The notes under the pieces were generated by a model. It saw only the letters and a program-made list of their open reading frames with translations, had not been told where the DNA came from and did no database searches. Source: Acidobacteriota bacterium (GTDB lineage Bacteria; Acidobacteriota; Terriglobia; Terriglobales; Acidobacteriaceae). Taken from it: a stretch of 15,659 bases of DNA. Location: NCBI GenBank assembly GCA_025353435.1, contig JANXQR010000359.1, positions 1 to 15,659 of the forward strand. The letters are read 5' to 3'. The position numbers were made by a program, and so were the translations under genes. Positions 1 through 6,091 of this stretch are shown one piece after another. Positions within the stretch are counted from its first letter, which is position 1; every line of letters starts with the position of its first letter.

Positions 1-1393
1 CAAGGTTTTCGGCGCGAAGGCTGCGGTTCGAGGTGCGGAGATGTAACGCGGGACTGGCCAGCACACTTCGTGTTGGAGTATTTGCGTCAAAGAGACAATG
101 TCCGGCCGTGGAGGGTCCGCCATCGAGCACTTCAGGCGAGGCGTGGATGACCCATTCCTTTGCGCTTTCAGAAAGGGCTTTGCCCCACTCCTCAAGCCCT
201 GCTTCACCATCGTTGATCTCCTGGCCTCCGCCGACCAGGGCGATGACAGCGGCCCAGTCCTCGTGGCGCTCCATGATCTTCAGCAACATTTCCGGTTCCG
301 AATAATCGCGAGCGAACTTCTTCTTGTTCTGTGCACGATTCCAAGCCCGCTGCGCCTCGTCGAAGATGATGGCATGATTAGACGGGCAGCGAACATTGTC
401 CTCCGTATGGTAGCGAGCGAAGACATGCACGTTTTCAATGAGGGTTTTGGCCTCGATACTGGCTTGAGCAACGTTTGATCCGGACTTCCTGCTTTGCTGC
501 GTGAAAAGATGCTGGAGCACTTTCACGAGTGGACCGTTGCCACTCATGAAGTGAATTGCATCGGTCTTGTTCTGGTCCGCGTGAGCGAGACTCAAGCCGA
601 CCAGTGTCTTTCCAGACCCCGGAACGCCGGTGAGAAAACAGATCGCGTGTTGATGGGTAGATCGAGCTTGATCAACAAAGCCCTGAATGGTGTCGCGCAC
701 CATTTCAATCTCATATTCGGAGGCTTCCGAGTGAGCGATCTCCCGGATATCCAACCCCGTTCGAAGGGCCATCGCCGCTTCGATGATGCTTGGAACCGGG
801 TGGTATGGGCTGTCATCCCACGATTCCGGGTCGATCGAGTTTCCTCCCTCCTGTGCAATATGGATGAGGATGCCCGGTAGCGAGTCCCATGGCATTTGGA
901 TCACCCCGGCAATCCAGAAAGTTGCCAATTGCGGGAACATTTCGTATTGATTAAGCGCGTTCAGGTTCGGTACTTCGGCGTCCGGCGAAACGATGATGGG
1001 AATGATCCTCTTCTCCGAAGAGCCTTTATGGAAGTAGTGCAGGAGAAGAGCGTATTCCTCGATTTGCCGACGTGCCTGAAGAAACGCATGGCCTGATTTC
1101 GCTTCCAGAATGACGATTCTGTTTCCGATGAGGAGGACAACATCGATGCGCATCTCCTTGCGCGGGATGGAGAACTCAAGCAAAACACCCCATTCCCGGG
1201 TGGCGGAGGAGCGAAGCACGCAAATTTCCAACGATCTGCGAAGTGTTCCAAGATCTCGCTCCCATGTGAGGGTCTGGTCCGAGTATTGGCTCGTGTACCC
1301 ACGGTTCGCGTACGCGACGGAGAGACGGGCGAGAACCTGGCCGTCTGTGAGAGACAGAAACTCTCCCACCGTCGACCGATAGAAGGAAGCCAT
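1..1393 (-). CDS. Nuclease-like/DUF2075 (Schlafen-type) DNA/RNA helicase fusion, 3' end off window
   Basis: The minus frame is open from the ATG at 1391-1393 through 464 codons to the left edge, so the C-terminus is missing. The N-terminal part has a PD-(D/E)XK-like core: D84 in RIDVVLL, then E97-A-K99 in IVILEAKSG, followed by the helix QARRQIEEYA at 106-115. After a linker comes a P-loop module: Walker A GVPGSGKT (256-263), Walker B IIFDEAQR (342-349), then GGGQEINDGEAGLEEW (388-403) and the start of an SNRSLR segment (455-460). This order is the signature of DUF2075, a helicase domain related to the C-terminal part of Schlafen proteins. Known family context: ATP-driven nucleic-acid remodelling, often fused to nuclease domains and found near defence genes. 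A role in defence or DNA repair here is inference. The Shine-Dalgarno is weak (TGGGAA just before ATG). The next gene is divergent, 121 nt away. The domain call is sure; substrate and function are not. Confidence 0.88.
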   Translation of the reverse strand, partial: MASFYRSTVGEFLSLTDGQVLARLSVAYANRGYTSQYSDQTLTWERDLGTLRRSLEICVLRSSATREWGVLLEFSIPRKEMRIDVVLLIGNRIVILEAKSGHAFLQARRQIEEYALLLHYFHKGSSEKRIIPIIVSPDAEVPNLNALNQYEMFPQLATFWIAGVIQMPWDSLPGILIHIAQEGGNSIDPESWDDSPYHPVPSIIEAAMALRTGLDIREIAHSEASEYEIEMVRDTIQGFVDQARSTHQHAICFLTGVPGSGKTLVGLSLAHADQNKTDAIHFMSGNGPLVKVLQHLFTQQSRKSGSNVAQASIEAKTLIENVHVFARYHTEDNVRCPSNHAIIFDEAQRAWNRAQNKKKFARDYSEPEMLLKIMERHEDWAAVIALVGGGQEINDGEAGLEEWGKALSESAKEWVIHASPEVLDGGPSTAGHCLFDANTPTRSVLASPALHLRTSNRSLRAENL

Positions 1394-1470
1394 TTCCCAA
1401 TCTTATGCCGCCAGCGTGAAGCGATGTGAATTGCTTGATCCTGCTCACGCGAAGTCCGCACTTCATAACA

Positions 1471-1478
1471 TTTATATT
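1471..1478. promoter_or_regulatory. AT-rich candidate -10 element between divergent genes
   Basis: The 121-nt gap between the two divergent starts (1393 minus, 1515 plus) has one AT-rich patch. On the plus strand it gives TATATT (1473-1478, 5 of 6 to the consensus -10), about 36 nt before the propeller gene start. On the minus strand it gives TATAAA (1476-1471). No convincing -35 hexamer is seen on either side, so the call is tentative. Confidence 0.25.
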
Positions 1479-1514
1479 GTGGAGGCTCGTCCTGCGATTT
1501 AGAGTGCTGAGGCT

Positions 1515-2885
1515 ATGAAGCTGCCCGAACCGGAGGCAATCAAATTGCATTCACGGATCCTATGCACGGAGCGGGGGCTCGCTTCGCGGGCGAGAACAAT
1601 CGCACTTTGCGGCACGATGAGCCTGCTGTCGATTGCGGGTTCTTTGGCGCAGCAGCCAACGATAACGGGGCGCGAGGAAGTTGCGGCGCTTCGCGAAAAG
1701 ATTCGAGCCGCGCACGCGAGCGGCGATGCTGCGGCCTATGTCTCCACCAGCCGGCGACTCGAAGAGTTTCTCAACGACTCCCCACAATCTCTACTTCAAC
1801 TGATGAGCGCGCAGACGTTCGCGGGTGACGAAGACGGTGCGCTGCGAACCCTTGAGAGTTTTATTCGAATGGGCCAGGCGGATGAGAATACCCTCGCGGC
1901 CAAGGCGTTCGACGCGCATCGCAAGTCGTCGAAGTTCACTGCGCTCCACAAGGAGATGGCCGAGAACAACGAACCCATCGCGCAAGCAACGGAAGTCTTC
2001 CGCATGGAGAAGACCGATCTGATTCCGGAAGATGTGGATTACGACTCTCGAACCTCGCGGTTCTTTGTCACCAGCGTGTTGCAGAAGGAAATCCTGACAT
2101 TTGATGCAAAGGGAAACTCGCAGATCTTTGCGCACGCGCCAGACGGGTGGCCGATGATGGCGTTAAAGATCGACTCGGGTCGCCGTATTCTGTGGGCGAC
2201 GGAGGTGGCCCTCAAGGGATTCAAATGGAGCCCAGAAGCCGCATGGGGACGATCGGCGGTGCTGATCTACAACCTGGATTCGGGCAAACTTCTTCATCGC
2301 GTGGAGGCGTTGCCAAAAGCCACGTTCGGCGACATGACGCTTACACATGATGGCGATGCGATTTTGTCGGACAATGATGGAGGTGGCGTTTATCGAATGT
2401 CCCGCCGAACATTCAAGATGGAGCGTTTGGATGGCGGCGAATTCATCTCCCCCCAAACCGCTACGGTTACCGCAGACTACCGCAGGCTGTTTGTGCCAGA
2501 TTACTCGCGCGGAATTGGCGTGCTGGATCTGGTTACGAAGAAAGTCGCGTGGCTGAATTCCGGCGGAATCCACGCACTGAACGGGATTGACGGCGTCTAC
2601 CTTGATGGCACGACGCTGCTAGCGACGCAGAACGGAGCGTCACCGGAACGAGTGATCGCTTTCCGGCTCGACGCCATGTTGACACATGTGGAGTCTGAAT
2701 CGATCATCGAACGCGCGACAGCGTCGCTCGGTGATCCGACCCACGGAGTGATTGTCAACGGCGTCTTCTACTACATCGCCAACTCTGGGTGGGATTCAGT
2801 CGAAGACGACGGGAGCATGAAAGCAGGAGCCGCAATGACGAACCCTCGACTTATGCGGGTGAACCTGAGCGACGTAATTCACTGA
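1515..2885 (+). CDS. Secreted helical-repeat/beta-propeller (SMP-30/NHL-like) protein
   Basis: 456 residues. Residues 28-45 form a hydrophobic signal-peptide core ending GSLA before QQ, so export is likely; the first about 27 residues are an unusually long n-region with several Arg. Residues 53-155 are helical and charged, TPR-like (AALREKIRAAHASGDAAAY). Residues 160-455 are beta-rich with repeating blade-like motifs (EDVDYDSRTSRFFVTS, LKIDSGRRILWATE, MTLTHDGDAILSD, TATVTADYRRLFVPDYS, GIDGVYLDGTTLLATQNG), the pattern of a six-bladed SMP-30/gluconolactonase or NHL propeller. I see no clear set of metal ligands that would prove lactonase activity, so catalysis is not assigned. The start is preceded by TGAGG, closely spaced; M35 would leave too short a signal sequence. 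It is probably a single-gene unit, since the next gene is 123 nt away. Confidence 0.8.
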   Translation: MKLPEPEAIKLHSRILCTERGLASRARTIALCGTMSLLSIAGSLAQQPTITGREEVAALREKIRAAHASGDAAAYVSTSRRLEEFLNDSPQSLLQLMSAQTFAGDEDGALRTLESFIRMGQADENTLAAKAFDAHRKSSKFTALHKEMAENNEPIAQATEVFRMEKTDLIPEDVDYDSRTSRFFVTSVLQKEILTFDAKGNSQIFAHAPDGWPMMALKIDSGRRILWATEVALKGFKWSPEAAWGRSAVLIYNLDSGKLLHRVEALPKATFGDMTLTHDGDAILSDNDGGGVYRMSRRTFKMERLDGGEFISPQTATVTADYRRLFVPDYSRGIGVLDLVTKKVAWLNSGGIHALNGIDGVYLDGTTLLATQNGASPERVIAFRLDAMLTHVESESIIERATASLGDPTHGVIVNGVFYYIANSGWDSVEDDGSMKAGAAMTNPRLMRVNLSDVIH

Positions 2886-2958
2886 GGAACGACTTTCGGC
2901 GCAAGGTGATCCCCGGACTTCATCACTCGGAATCGAAACACACTAGGATTCGCGTGAA

Positions 2959-2986
2959 TTGACTATTGAGGGGATCGCAGTAATCT
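2959..2986 (+). promoter_or_regulatory. Candidate promoter of the 155-aa protein gene
   Basis: TTGACT (2959-2964, 5 of 6 to the -35 consensus) is followed after 16 nt by TAATCT (2981-2986, only 3 of 6 to the -10). It lies about 22 nt before the TTG start, and the strong ribosome-binding site sits between. The -10 is poor, so this is a weak call. Confidence 0.3.
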
Positions 2987-2996
2987 TATTGCGAAC

Positions 2997-3002
2997 AGGA
3001 GA
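2997..3002 (+). promoter_or_regulatory. Ribosome-binding site that sets a TTG start
   Basis: AGGAGA lies 6 nt before TTG at 3009-3011. The strong match and good spacing are the reason for choosing this non-ATG start; the first in-frame ATG is far inside the protein. Confidence 0.6.
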
Positions 3003-3008
3003 ACTCTC

Positions 3009-3476
3009 TTGACGCCAAAAGTGCGCGCTGTGGTGGCCTATGTCGCCAGTCGGTTGATCTCGGGGGCAGAATCGTCATTCGTTTTCGACTTCTCGGGGCC
3101 CGGTCATCGTTCGATGGGAGGGACGGTGAATGAGAAGTGCATCAACGTTTATGACTTCAGCGAGAATTGCCAACTGACCGGAAACTACAGTGCCGGCTCG
3201 TTCCAACTCTTTCATCACGGAGAACGGATTCACATTTCACTGGAGATCCAGACGCAATCATTTCGTGGAAGCGATCTCGGAGTCGGCAAGCAATTCAGAG
3301 GGAGAGTGAGCGGCCCAAAAATCTCGCTCTACGATCAAGCGGATAATAGGGATTACGCGTATTGGTGTGAGTCACCGAGGTATTCTCGGCTTCCTGGCCA
3401 GGAATGCGAAGACACCGAGAATGGATTGGATTCGCAGGCCCAGGAATCCGGGCCTGAGAATCCGGTTGGCGGGTAG
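3009..3476 (+). CDS. Hypothetical beta-rich protein, 155 aa, TTG start
   Basis: I do not recognise this family. The N-terminus (VRAVVAYVASRLISGA, residues 5-20) is moderately hydrophobic and could be a weak or degenerate signal peptide. Residues 24-120 alternate polar and aromatic residues in a beta-sheet manner (FVFDFSG, CINVYDF, GSFQLFHHGERIHISLEI, KQFRGRVSGPKISLYDQ, YAYWCE), with cysteines at 44, 54, 120 and 133 that could form disulfides outside the cytoplasm. The last 35 residues are polar and look disordered. A strong ribosome-binding site and a protein-like composition argue that it is real. The C-terminal coding part contains a hairpin, and the stop lies 1 nt from the stop of the convergent EF-G-like gene. 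Confidence 0.6.
   Translation: MTPKVRAVVAYVASRLISGAESSFVFDFSGPGHRSMGGTVNEKCINVYDFSENCQLTGNYSAGSFQLFHHGERIHISLEIQTQSFRGSDLGVGKQFRGRVSGPKISLYDQADNRDYAYWCESPRYSRLPGQECEDTENGLDSQAQESGPENPVGG
3435..3456. repeat. Inverted repeat at the convergent gene ends
   Basis: CAGGCCC (3435-3441) and GGGCCTG (3450-3456) form a perfect 7-bp stem around an 8-nt loop. It lies inside the last codons of the 155-aa gene and just past the 3' end of the EF-G-like gene. Neither strand has a T-run after it, so it is not a standard intrinsic terminator. It could still act as a 3' hairpin for both converging transcripts. Confidence 0.4.
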
Positions 3477-3477
3477 G

Positions 3478-5652
3478 CTATTCTTCCTCTTCGTCCACTG
3501 GGCGCTTGGCGTTGGCGAGGATCTTGTCGGCAACCAGTTGCGGGACGATGTCGTAGTGGTTCATCTCCATACGGTAAGTTCCCTTGCCCTGCGTCATGGA
3601 AGTAAGTTGCGAGCCGTAAGTAAGCATTTCAGCCATCGGCACTTCGGCGTGAATGGCCGTGGTGCGTCCTCTGCTTTCCATGCCCTGCACGCGGCCGCGG
3701 CGGCCGTTGAGGTCGCCCATGAGCGCTCCGGCAAACTCATCCGGAGCTTCGATTTCGACCTTCATGACGGGCTCGAGAAGACAGGGCTTCGCGGTCTCCA
3801 TGCACTTGCGGAAGGCGAGGCGGCCAGCCATCTTGAACGACATTTCGTTAGAGTCGACATCGTGATAGCTGCCGTCGTAGACAATCGCTTTGAAATCGAC
3901 GACCGGGTAGCCGGCCAAGTAGCCGCGAGCGGCGGTCTCGACGATGCCCTTCTCGATAGCCGGAATGAAGTTGCGGGGGATGGCGCCGCCGAAGACTTCG
4001 CTGGCGAACTCGAAGCCGGCTCCGCGAGGCATAGGCTCCAGGCGGATCTTGCAGTCGCCGAACTGGCCGTGGCCGCCGCTCTGCTTTTTGTGACGTCCAT
4101 GGCCTTCGGTTACGGCGCGAATACCCTCGCGGTAAGGCACCTTCGGCGCCTTCAGCGTGACCTCCGCGTGATAGCGCTTCTTGAGACGCGACACGATGGT
4201 CTCGATGTGCGGCTGCCCCGCGCCGGCAATTAGAAATTCGTTGGTCATGGGGTCGCGATAGAAGCGAATCAGCAGGTCCTCTTCCATCAGCTTGTGGATG
4301 GCGGGAGCGAGTTTGTCTTCGTCCGCGCGCGACTTCGGTTCGATGGCGTAGGTCATGGCGGGCTCGGGCAGCGGGAAGAGGTCAATCTGAATTTCCGCGC
4401 CCTTTGCGCCCAGAGTGTTCCCAGTAAGCGTTTCCCGGAGCTTGGCTACCGCGCCAATGTCGCCAGCGTGAAGCTCGACGACTTCGACAGCCTTGCGGCC
4501 TTGCATCACGCTTAGATGCGAGAGGCGCTCCTGGCCGCGACGAGTGTAGTTCTCGAGCGTGACGTCATTCTTGATGACTCCGCTGATGACCTTGAAGAAG
4601 GTAATGCGGCCGGCGAAGGGATCAGTCATGGTCTTGAATACGATCAGGGAGGCCGGGCCACTGTCGCTGATCGCGCGAGCGGTCATGTCAGAGGGTGGAG
4701 CATCAGGGCTGGCAACCGCGGCCCCACCATTGGCATGCCCGCTGTCGCTGGCGGAGACCATCGCTGGCGCGTGGACGGCAATCGGCGCGCGCTCGATAGG
4801 CGCAGGGGCATAGACCTTCAAGAAATCGAGCAGGTGGTCGGTAGCCACGTTCGTTTCGCCGCTCACAAAGAGCACCGGGAAGATGCGGTCTTCGCGAATG
4901 GCCTCGTGCAGGGCGGTGATGAGGTGCTGCTCGGGGATGGTGCCCTCAGCGAAGTATTCCTCCATCAGCTCGTCTTTTCCCTCGGCCACAAGCTCGACCA
5001 GCGCCTCGTGGGCGGCCTTGGCCTGCGCAACCAGGCTGGCGGGGATTTCTCCGGTAATCTTGCCGCGGCCATCACCGTTGGGGGTGTAATAAAAGGCCTC
5101 CATCGTGACCAGGTCGACCACGCCGTGGAAGCCGCCGGCATCGGAAATAGGAAGCTGGACCGGGACGCAGGTGCGGCCCCAGCGTTCGTGCAGATCGTCA
5201 ATAAGAGCGCTCAGCCCGCCGCCGCCGCCGGCCTTGGGATGGTCCATCTGATTGATAACCACGATGCGCGGAATGTTGGCTTCTTCTGCGTACTTCCATA
5301 CGCGCTCAGTAACCGTCTCAACGCCGTGCTGTGCGTTGACAATAACGGCAGCAGCCTCGACCGGCAGAAGCGCGGCGCGGGCTTCGTGACAAAACATATG
5401 AAAGCCGGGAGTGTCGACGAGATTGATTTTGACGCCTTGCCACTCTGCAAAGGCGACGGCGTTCTGCATGGTTGTGCCGCGTGCAATTTCTTCCTCATCG
5501 TAGGCGGTTGCAGCGGTGCCGTCGTGAACACGACCTTGTGCGGCAGTCATTTTCGCGGCATGCAGCAGAGCGGCAATCAAGGTGGTTTTGCCGCTGTGCG
5601 CATGCCCCACTACAGCTACGTTGCGGATCTCACTTCCCTGGTACGTTTTCAT
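3478..5652 (-). CDS. Elongation factor G-like translational GTPase (EF-G2 type)
   Basis: 724 residues with the full EF-G domain order. G domain (1-285): G1 GHAHSGKT (16-23), G2 RGTT (58-61), G3 DTPGF (80-84), G4 NQMD (134-137). A low-complexity Ala/Pro/Ser linker follows (284-335), then domain II (VFKTMTDPFAGRITFFKV onward, 338-425), III (430-505), IV (506-625, with KKQSGGHGQFG and DGSYHDVDSNEMSFK) and V (626-705, LNGRRGRVQGM). EF-G drives ribosome translocation or recycling; EF-G2 paralogs have poorly defined roles and some bind GTP without ribosome-stimulated hydrolysis. Here the catalytic His of DTPGH is Phe and the Lys of NKxD is Gln, so ordinary GTPase behaviour cannot be assumed. The start is fixed by GAGGAG 7 nt upstream. 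The 5' leader is long, up to about 330 nt if the shared upstream motif is its promoter. It is a single gene, convergent with its left neighbour. Confidence 0.93.
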   Translation of the reverse strand: MKTYQGSEIRNVAVVGHAHSGKTTLIAALLHAAKMTAAQGRVHDGTAATAYDEEEIARGTTMQNAVAFAEWQGVKINLVDTPGFHMFCHEARAALLPVEAAAVIVNAQHGVETVTERVWKYAEEANIPRIVVINQMDHPKAGGGGGLSALIDDLHERWGRTCVPVQLPISDAGGFHGVVDLVTMEAFYYTPNGDGRGKITGEIPASLVAQAKAAHEALVELVAEGKDELMEEYFAEGTIPEQHLITALHEAIREDRIFPVLFVSGETNVATDHLLDFLKVYAPAPIERAPIAVHAPAMVSASDSGHANGGAAVASPDAPPSDMTARAISDSGPASLIVFKTMTDPFAGRITFFKVISGVIKNDVTLENYTRRGQERLSHLSVMQGRKAVEVVELHAGDIGAVAKLRETLTGNTLGAKGAEIQIDLFPLPEPAMTYAIEPKSRADEDKLAPAIHKLMEEDLLIRFYRDPMTNEFLIAGAGQPHIETIVSRLKKRYHAEVTLKAPKVPYREGIRAVTEGHGRHKKQSGGHGQFGDCKIRLEPMPRGAGFEFASEVFGGAIPRNFIPAIEKGIVETAARGYLAGYPVVDFKAIVYDGSYHDVDSNEMSFKMAGRLAFRKCMETAKPCLLEPVMKVEIEAPDEFAGALMGDLNGRRGRVQGMESRGRTTAIHAEVPMAEMLTYGSQLTSMTQGKGTYRMEMNHYDIVPQLVADKILANAKRPVDEEEE

Positions 5653-5836
5653 TTTTCTTCTCCTCGGAATGCAGACTTGTGGCGGCGCGAGGACGGGAGC
5701 GTGCTACCGCCAAATTGAAATCGAAAGGATTCAGTTGCAGGGGTGCGGTGCTGCGAGAGGACCAGATGAGGGTCTTGCGCCCTAACGGGAACCAGAATTG
5801 TGCGAGTAGGAGGAGCCAGGCGCAGAGAAAGCGCGA

Positions 5837-5856
5837 GGACGTCCTTATGGGCGTCC
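5837..5856. repeat. Inverted repeat in EF-G-like leader (first)
   Basis: GGACG (5837-5841) pairs with CGTCC (5852-5856) around a 10-nt loop. It lies directly beside the stronger repeat at 5859-5879, about 185 nt upstream of the EF-G-like start on the minus strand. No T-run follows. Confidence 0.3.
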
Positions 5857-5858
5857 AG

Positions 5859-5879
5859 TTGGCCGACTTGTGCGGCCAA
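5859..5879. repeat. Inverted repeat in EF-G-like leader (second)
   Basis: TTGGCCG (5859-5865) and CGGCCAA (5873-5879) make a perfect 7-bp stem with a 7-nt loop ACTTGTG. Together with the repeat at 5837-5856 it could form a two-hairpin structure in the transcript leading into the EF-G-like gene. It could also be a protein-binding palindrome. Confidence 0.4.
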
Positions 5880-5981
5880 AGCTCCCGGTCTGCCGTCTTC
5901 CTCGTCCATGCGGAGAGTCTCCGGCAGGCGCCCGACAGATTAAAAGGAGATGAACCTGCAGGGCGTCTATCAGTTGAGAAC

Positions 5982-5995
5982 CGGATGCTATCACA
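5982..5995 (-). promoter_or_regulatory. Shared 14-bp upstream motif, copy 1 (candidate extended -10)
   Basis: On the minus strand this reads TGTGATAGCATCCG, followed 4 nt later by TCAA. An identical 14-mer with the same TCAA spacing lies at 10289-10302, also on the minus strand upstream of a minus-strand gene. TGATAGCAT fits an extended -10 pattern (TGnTAnnnT), about 330 nt before the EF-G-like start. No good -35 is visible. It is also 97 nt upstream of the plus-strand phosphatase start. Confidence 0.4.
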
Positions 5996-6012
5996 GCCGG
6001 AGTGTGAACGTC

Positions 6013-6041
6013 TTGTGACTTGGACCAACGCCGGAAATCAT
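6013..6041 (+). promoter_or_regulatory. Candidate promoter of the phosphatase gene
   Basis: TTGTGA (6013-6018, 4 of 6 to -35) and AATCAT (6036-6041, 4 of 6 to -10) are 17 nt apart and lie about 50 nt before the chosen ATG. Both boxes are mediocre, so this is only a candidate. Confidence 0.25.
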
Positions 6042-6079
6042 TGCGATTTGTAAGTCGTTCCCTCTATGCTCACATCTTC

Positions 6080-6084
6080 GGAGG
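6080..6084 (+). promoter_or_regulatory. Ribosome-binding site deciding the phosphatase start
   Basis: GGAGG sits 7 nt before the ATG at 6092. The upstream in-frame ATG at 6020 has no comparable site and would add 24 residues in front of a good signal/anchor sequence, so 6092 is chosen. Confidence 0.65.
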
Positions 6085-6091
6085 CCAGTGG

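Larger units (their letters stand above)
5653..6091. other. 439-nt divergent intergenic region with hairpins and possible leader
   Basis: This is the space between the divergent EF-G-like and phosphatase starts. It holds the EF-G-like ribosome-binding site (GAGGAG, 5660-5665), two adjacent inverted repeats (5837-5856 and 5859-5879), a smaller one (CGGAG/CTCCG around 5910-5923), a 14-bp motif shared with another upstream region (5982-5995), a candidate plus-strand promoter (6013-6041) and the phosphatase ribosome-binding site (6080-6084). A minus-strand reading frame of 86 codons (5649-5909) overlaps the EF-G-like start as ATGA, but its composition is not protein-like and it is not annotated as a gene. 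Confidence 0.6.

Noticed and set aside
961..1550. Minus-strand frames of 166 and 124 codons near the nuclease-helicase start
   Set aside because: They overlap the nuclease-helicase gene in other frames; only the frame starting at 1393 carries the domain motifs.
3367..5718. Long plus-strand frames (288 and 400 codons) opposite the EF-G-like gene
   Set aside because: They are mirror frames of a clear, motif-rich GC-rich gene and show no recognisable domain.
5649..5909. 86-codon frame upstream of and overlapping the EF-G-like start
   Set aside because: The ATGA overlap is suggestive, but the composition is not protein-like and no family is recognised. It is kept only as part of the leader finding.
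5950..6018. 22-codon plus-strand mini frame after AAAAGGAG
   Set aside because: The ribosome-binding site abuts the ATG with no spacer, and the peptide shows no attenuator-like codon run.
6020..6091. Earlier ATG for the phosphatase gene, adding 24 residues
   Set aside because: There is no ribosome-binding site at 6020, while GGAGG is well spaced before 6092 and the signal/anchor then lies at the N-terminus.
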